A DNA stretch of 64,000 nucleotides from Pyruvatibacter sp. (lineage in GTDB: Bacteria; Pseudomonadota; Alphaproteobacteria; CGMCC-115125), in the NCBI RefSeq assembly GCF_040219635.1, contig NZ_JAVJSC010000008.1, positions 1-64,000 on the forward strand. Reading direction: 5' to 3'. The translations under genes were made by a program, and so were the position numbers. Positions 63,701 to 64,000 of the stretch are shown one piece after another. The notes beneath the pieces are model-generated. The model worked only from the letters and a program-made list of their open reading frames with translations, was not told the origin of the DNA and ran no database searches. The number at the start of each line of letters is the position of its first letter. Position 1 is the first letter of the stretch.

Positions 63701-64000
63701 GGCATCGCCTGCGCGGCGCGCTTGTGCTGGATGCGTCTGCGTCCGGTTTGCTTGATGATCTTGAGCTGTCAGGCACTGCCACCATGCGCGACGGGCTTTA
63801 TGAAAACTACGATACCGGGCTGCTGTTATCGCCGCTGAATGTATCACTTGATGCGACGTCGCGCGGCGGTCGCGTGGAGGTGAGCGGGCGCGACGGATCG
63901 TCAGGCACCATGAGTGGACGCGGTGTGCTTGATCTGCGCGACAGTGCGCAGCAGCGCCTTGATGTGTCGCTTGCGCTTTCGTCCTTTGCCATCGCGCGCC
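60736..64000 (+). CDS. tamB: TamB-like translocation and assembly module protein (3' end outside window)
   Basis: The frame is open from ATG 60736 to the window end: more than 1088 codons without a stop. An N-terminal membrane anchor (GIGAAGLGALTLMLALSAFVALQFGG) is followed by a long series of beta-helix/beta-taco repeats, each with alternating hydrophobics (VHVTSLEASDITVHSF, AAVTANATLVRDNDRYAFDDL, FTAALTGPFEAL). TamB/YhdP/AsmA-type bridges span the periplasm and are proposed to move phospholipids or assist barrel assembly with TamA. The conserved DUF490 C-terminal domain lies beyond the edge. Many long antisense frames opposite it are artefacts of high GC. Confidence 0.93.
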   Translation, partial: MFSFLDDVDWPRVRQLGLRGLRYGGIGAAGLGALTLMLALSAFVALQFGGVRSALGDWLIASLGEGDGLTIEIDRYRGVWPVSFGADTITIRDGGELLAEISNADLSWKPFALLSGRVHVTSLEASDITVHSFGAGDDAPSEPSPLIPQLPVSVQVDSLSLPQITLMPGVAGGAPVTLAVEGRGGLSGSGATLALTVARTDGGRFDLDTSLTYAPDTQTLAFDVSLEDGSAAAPGLIAALTGNTDLTRVSLKATGDGPVDNWQGRVRAQAGRLGDVDMIATGDRRDGRPMRVALDLRLGPAVAGAPAAVTANATLVRDNDRYAFDDLRVDAGDARFDGQLTVTDPLGAPGVDASGILAGLAALLDADTHETLAADAVNVVLDISADDTLTQFEIARLSVSTPATDAAPVQQVTFAGAVDTYARTLRGQAAVALDEVAPFAALAGIEMAGALRGDLAIDQATFEGAAEGTLDVVYTPTSLPDPRLLGLVGEQLSIAARVSATNDGQTRIETLTLTPASGSFGGAASGLVSASSADLNIVLNTDDLAPFSDLAGVPLTGAGTFTAALTGPFEALQTNIEATVEGAQVSGTLLSGTATTTLALAPAVSGPVAFTGTVAGAPATAALQLNTDAGVIRLSDISASLLGVDVRGNVTLPARDMPLDAQLEGTVTDLAILGRVLGTPLQGTGTFTATSAQDADGPLTADGTMTADRPMTIEAALREVLVSGVSIAALNLDGTLAQTGEVAARLRARVMSVAHIDIEQLRLDVSGPVSRLDVSAALSGISTLEDARGTGELAVAAVYSATTVRVSSLNGRIGNVPLDLAAPFNVALDGGVEVAPLQLAVGEGEVNASFSRSATALAATAEMRDVPLRLIALLAGDSSAVRGTLDGSAELSASGSTGSGRATFRLSPRVPGDDADIPDVTLDATWDGRMAAGTVTSDAPGTDDLVARAQLPLRARNGIPGVPSDARLEALMKGSLDVGAFWPLVPVDGHRLRGALVLDASASGLLDDLELSGTATMRDGLYENYDTGLLLSPLNVSLDATSRGGRVEVSGRDGSSGTMSGRGVLDLRDSAQQRLDVSLALSSFAIAR

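Overview
The window looks like chromosomal DNA of a GC-rich, aerobic Gram-negative bacterium, most likely an alphaproteobacterium. The evidence is an ExoY-type sugar transferase, a large glutamate synthase (GltBD), a complete FixNOQP/FixGHIS-type cbb3 oxidase cluster, a TamA-TamB pair and a DUF2282/DUF692 bufferin operon. Genus cannot be read from the sequence alone. No rRNA, tRNA or CRISPR array was found.

The first 17.9 kb is an accessory region. It opens with the end of an outer-membrane barrel gene and a convergent SMP-30-type lactonase. A secreted lipid-chemistry cassette follows (about 1.4-8.4 kb). It holds a Tat-like secreted lipoxygenase, flanked by two exported proteins with the zinc-phospholipase C/S1-P1 signature HxxxD-x5-H and followed by an LprI-type protein. 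A decayed IS3-family element lies directly upstream of the lipoxygenase, whose base composition is well below that of the core genes. Next come an XRE regulator divergent from a PD-(D/E)XK nuclease-like gene, and an orphan phage packaging module (ParB-like/DNA methyltransferase, DUF5681 protein, large terminase) with no portal or capsid genes. Three Fic loci follow, one of them a frameshifted relic. The last Fic gene is preceded by three copies of a 12-bp repeat. An IS66-like relic and a TTCCCTGTT-rich element close the region.

From about 18 to 45 kb the content is core-like. An FAD oxidoreductase precedes envelope polysaccharide and nucleotide-sugar genes (exoY-like, manC, an mlaC-like gene, ugd, galU). 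A lytic transglycosylase, a glutathione transferase and a FadB/FadJ-type beta-oxidation enzyme follow. A MoxR/VWA pair is split by an inverted autotransporter-like gene. An O-acetylation module comes next (two SGNH esterases, an MBOAT acyltransferase and a small membrane protein), then gltD-gltB. Two REP-like palindromic elements sit in convergent gene junctions.

From 46 to 49 kb there is a bufferin (copper-binding modified peptide) operon, bufA-bufB-bufC-bufD, with an inverted-repeat element between precursor and enzyme. From 49.4 to 57.9 kb lies a complete ccoNOQPGHIS cluster with an FNR/FixK-type box upstream. A DUF2189 membrane protein and tamA-tamB follow; tamB runs off the right edge.

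Short tandem duplications of 10-23 bp recur at gene ends and in intergenic DNA across the window. In four cases they duplicate or adjoin a stop codon.
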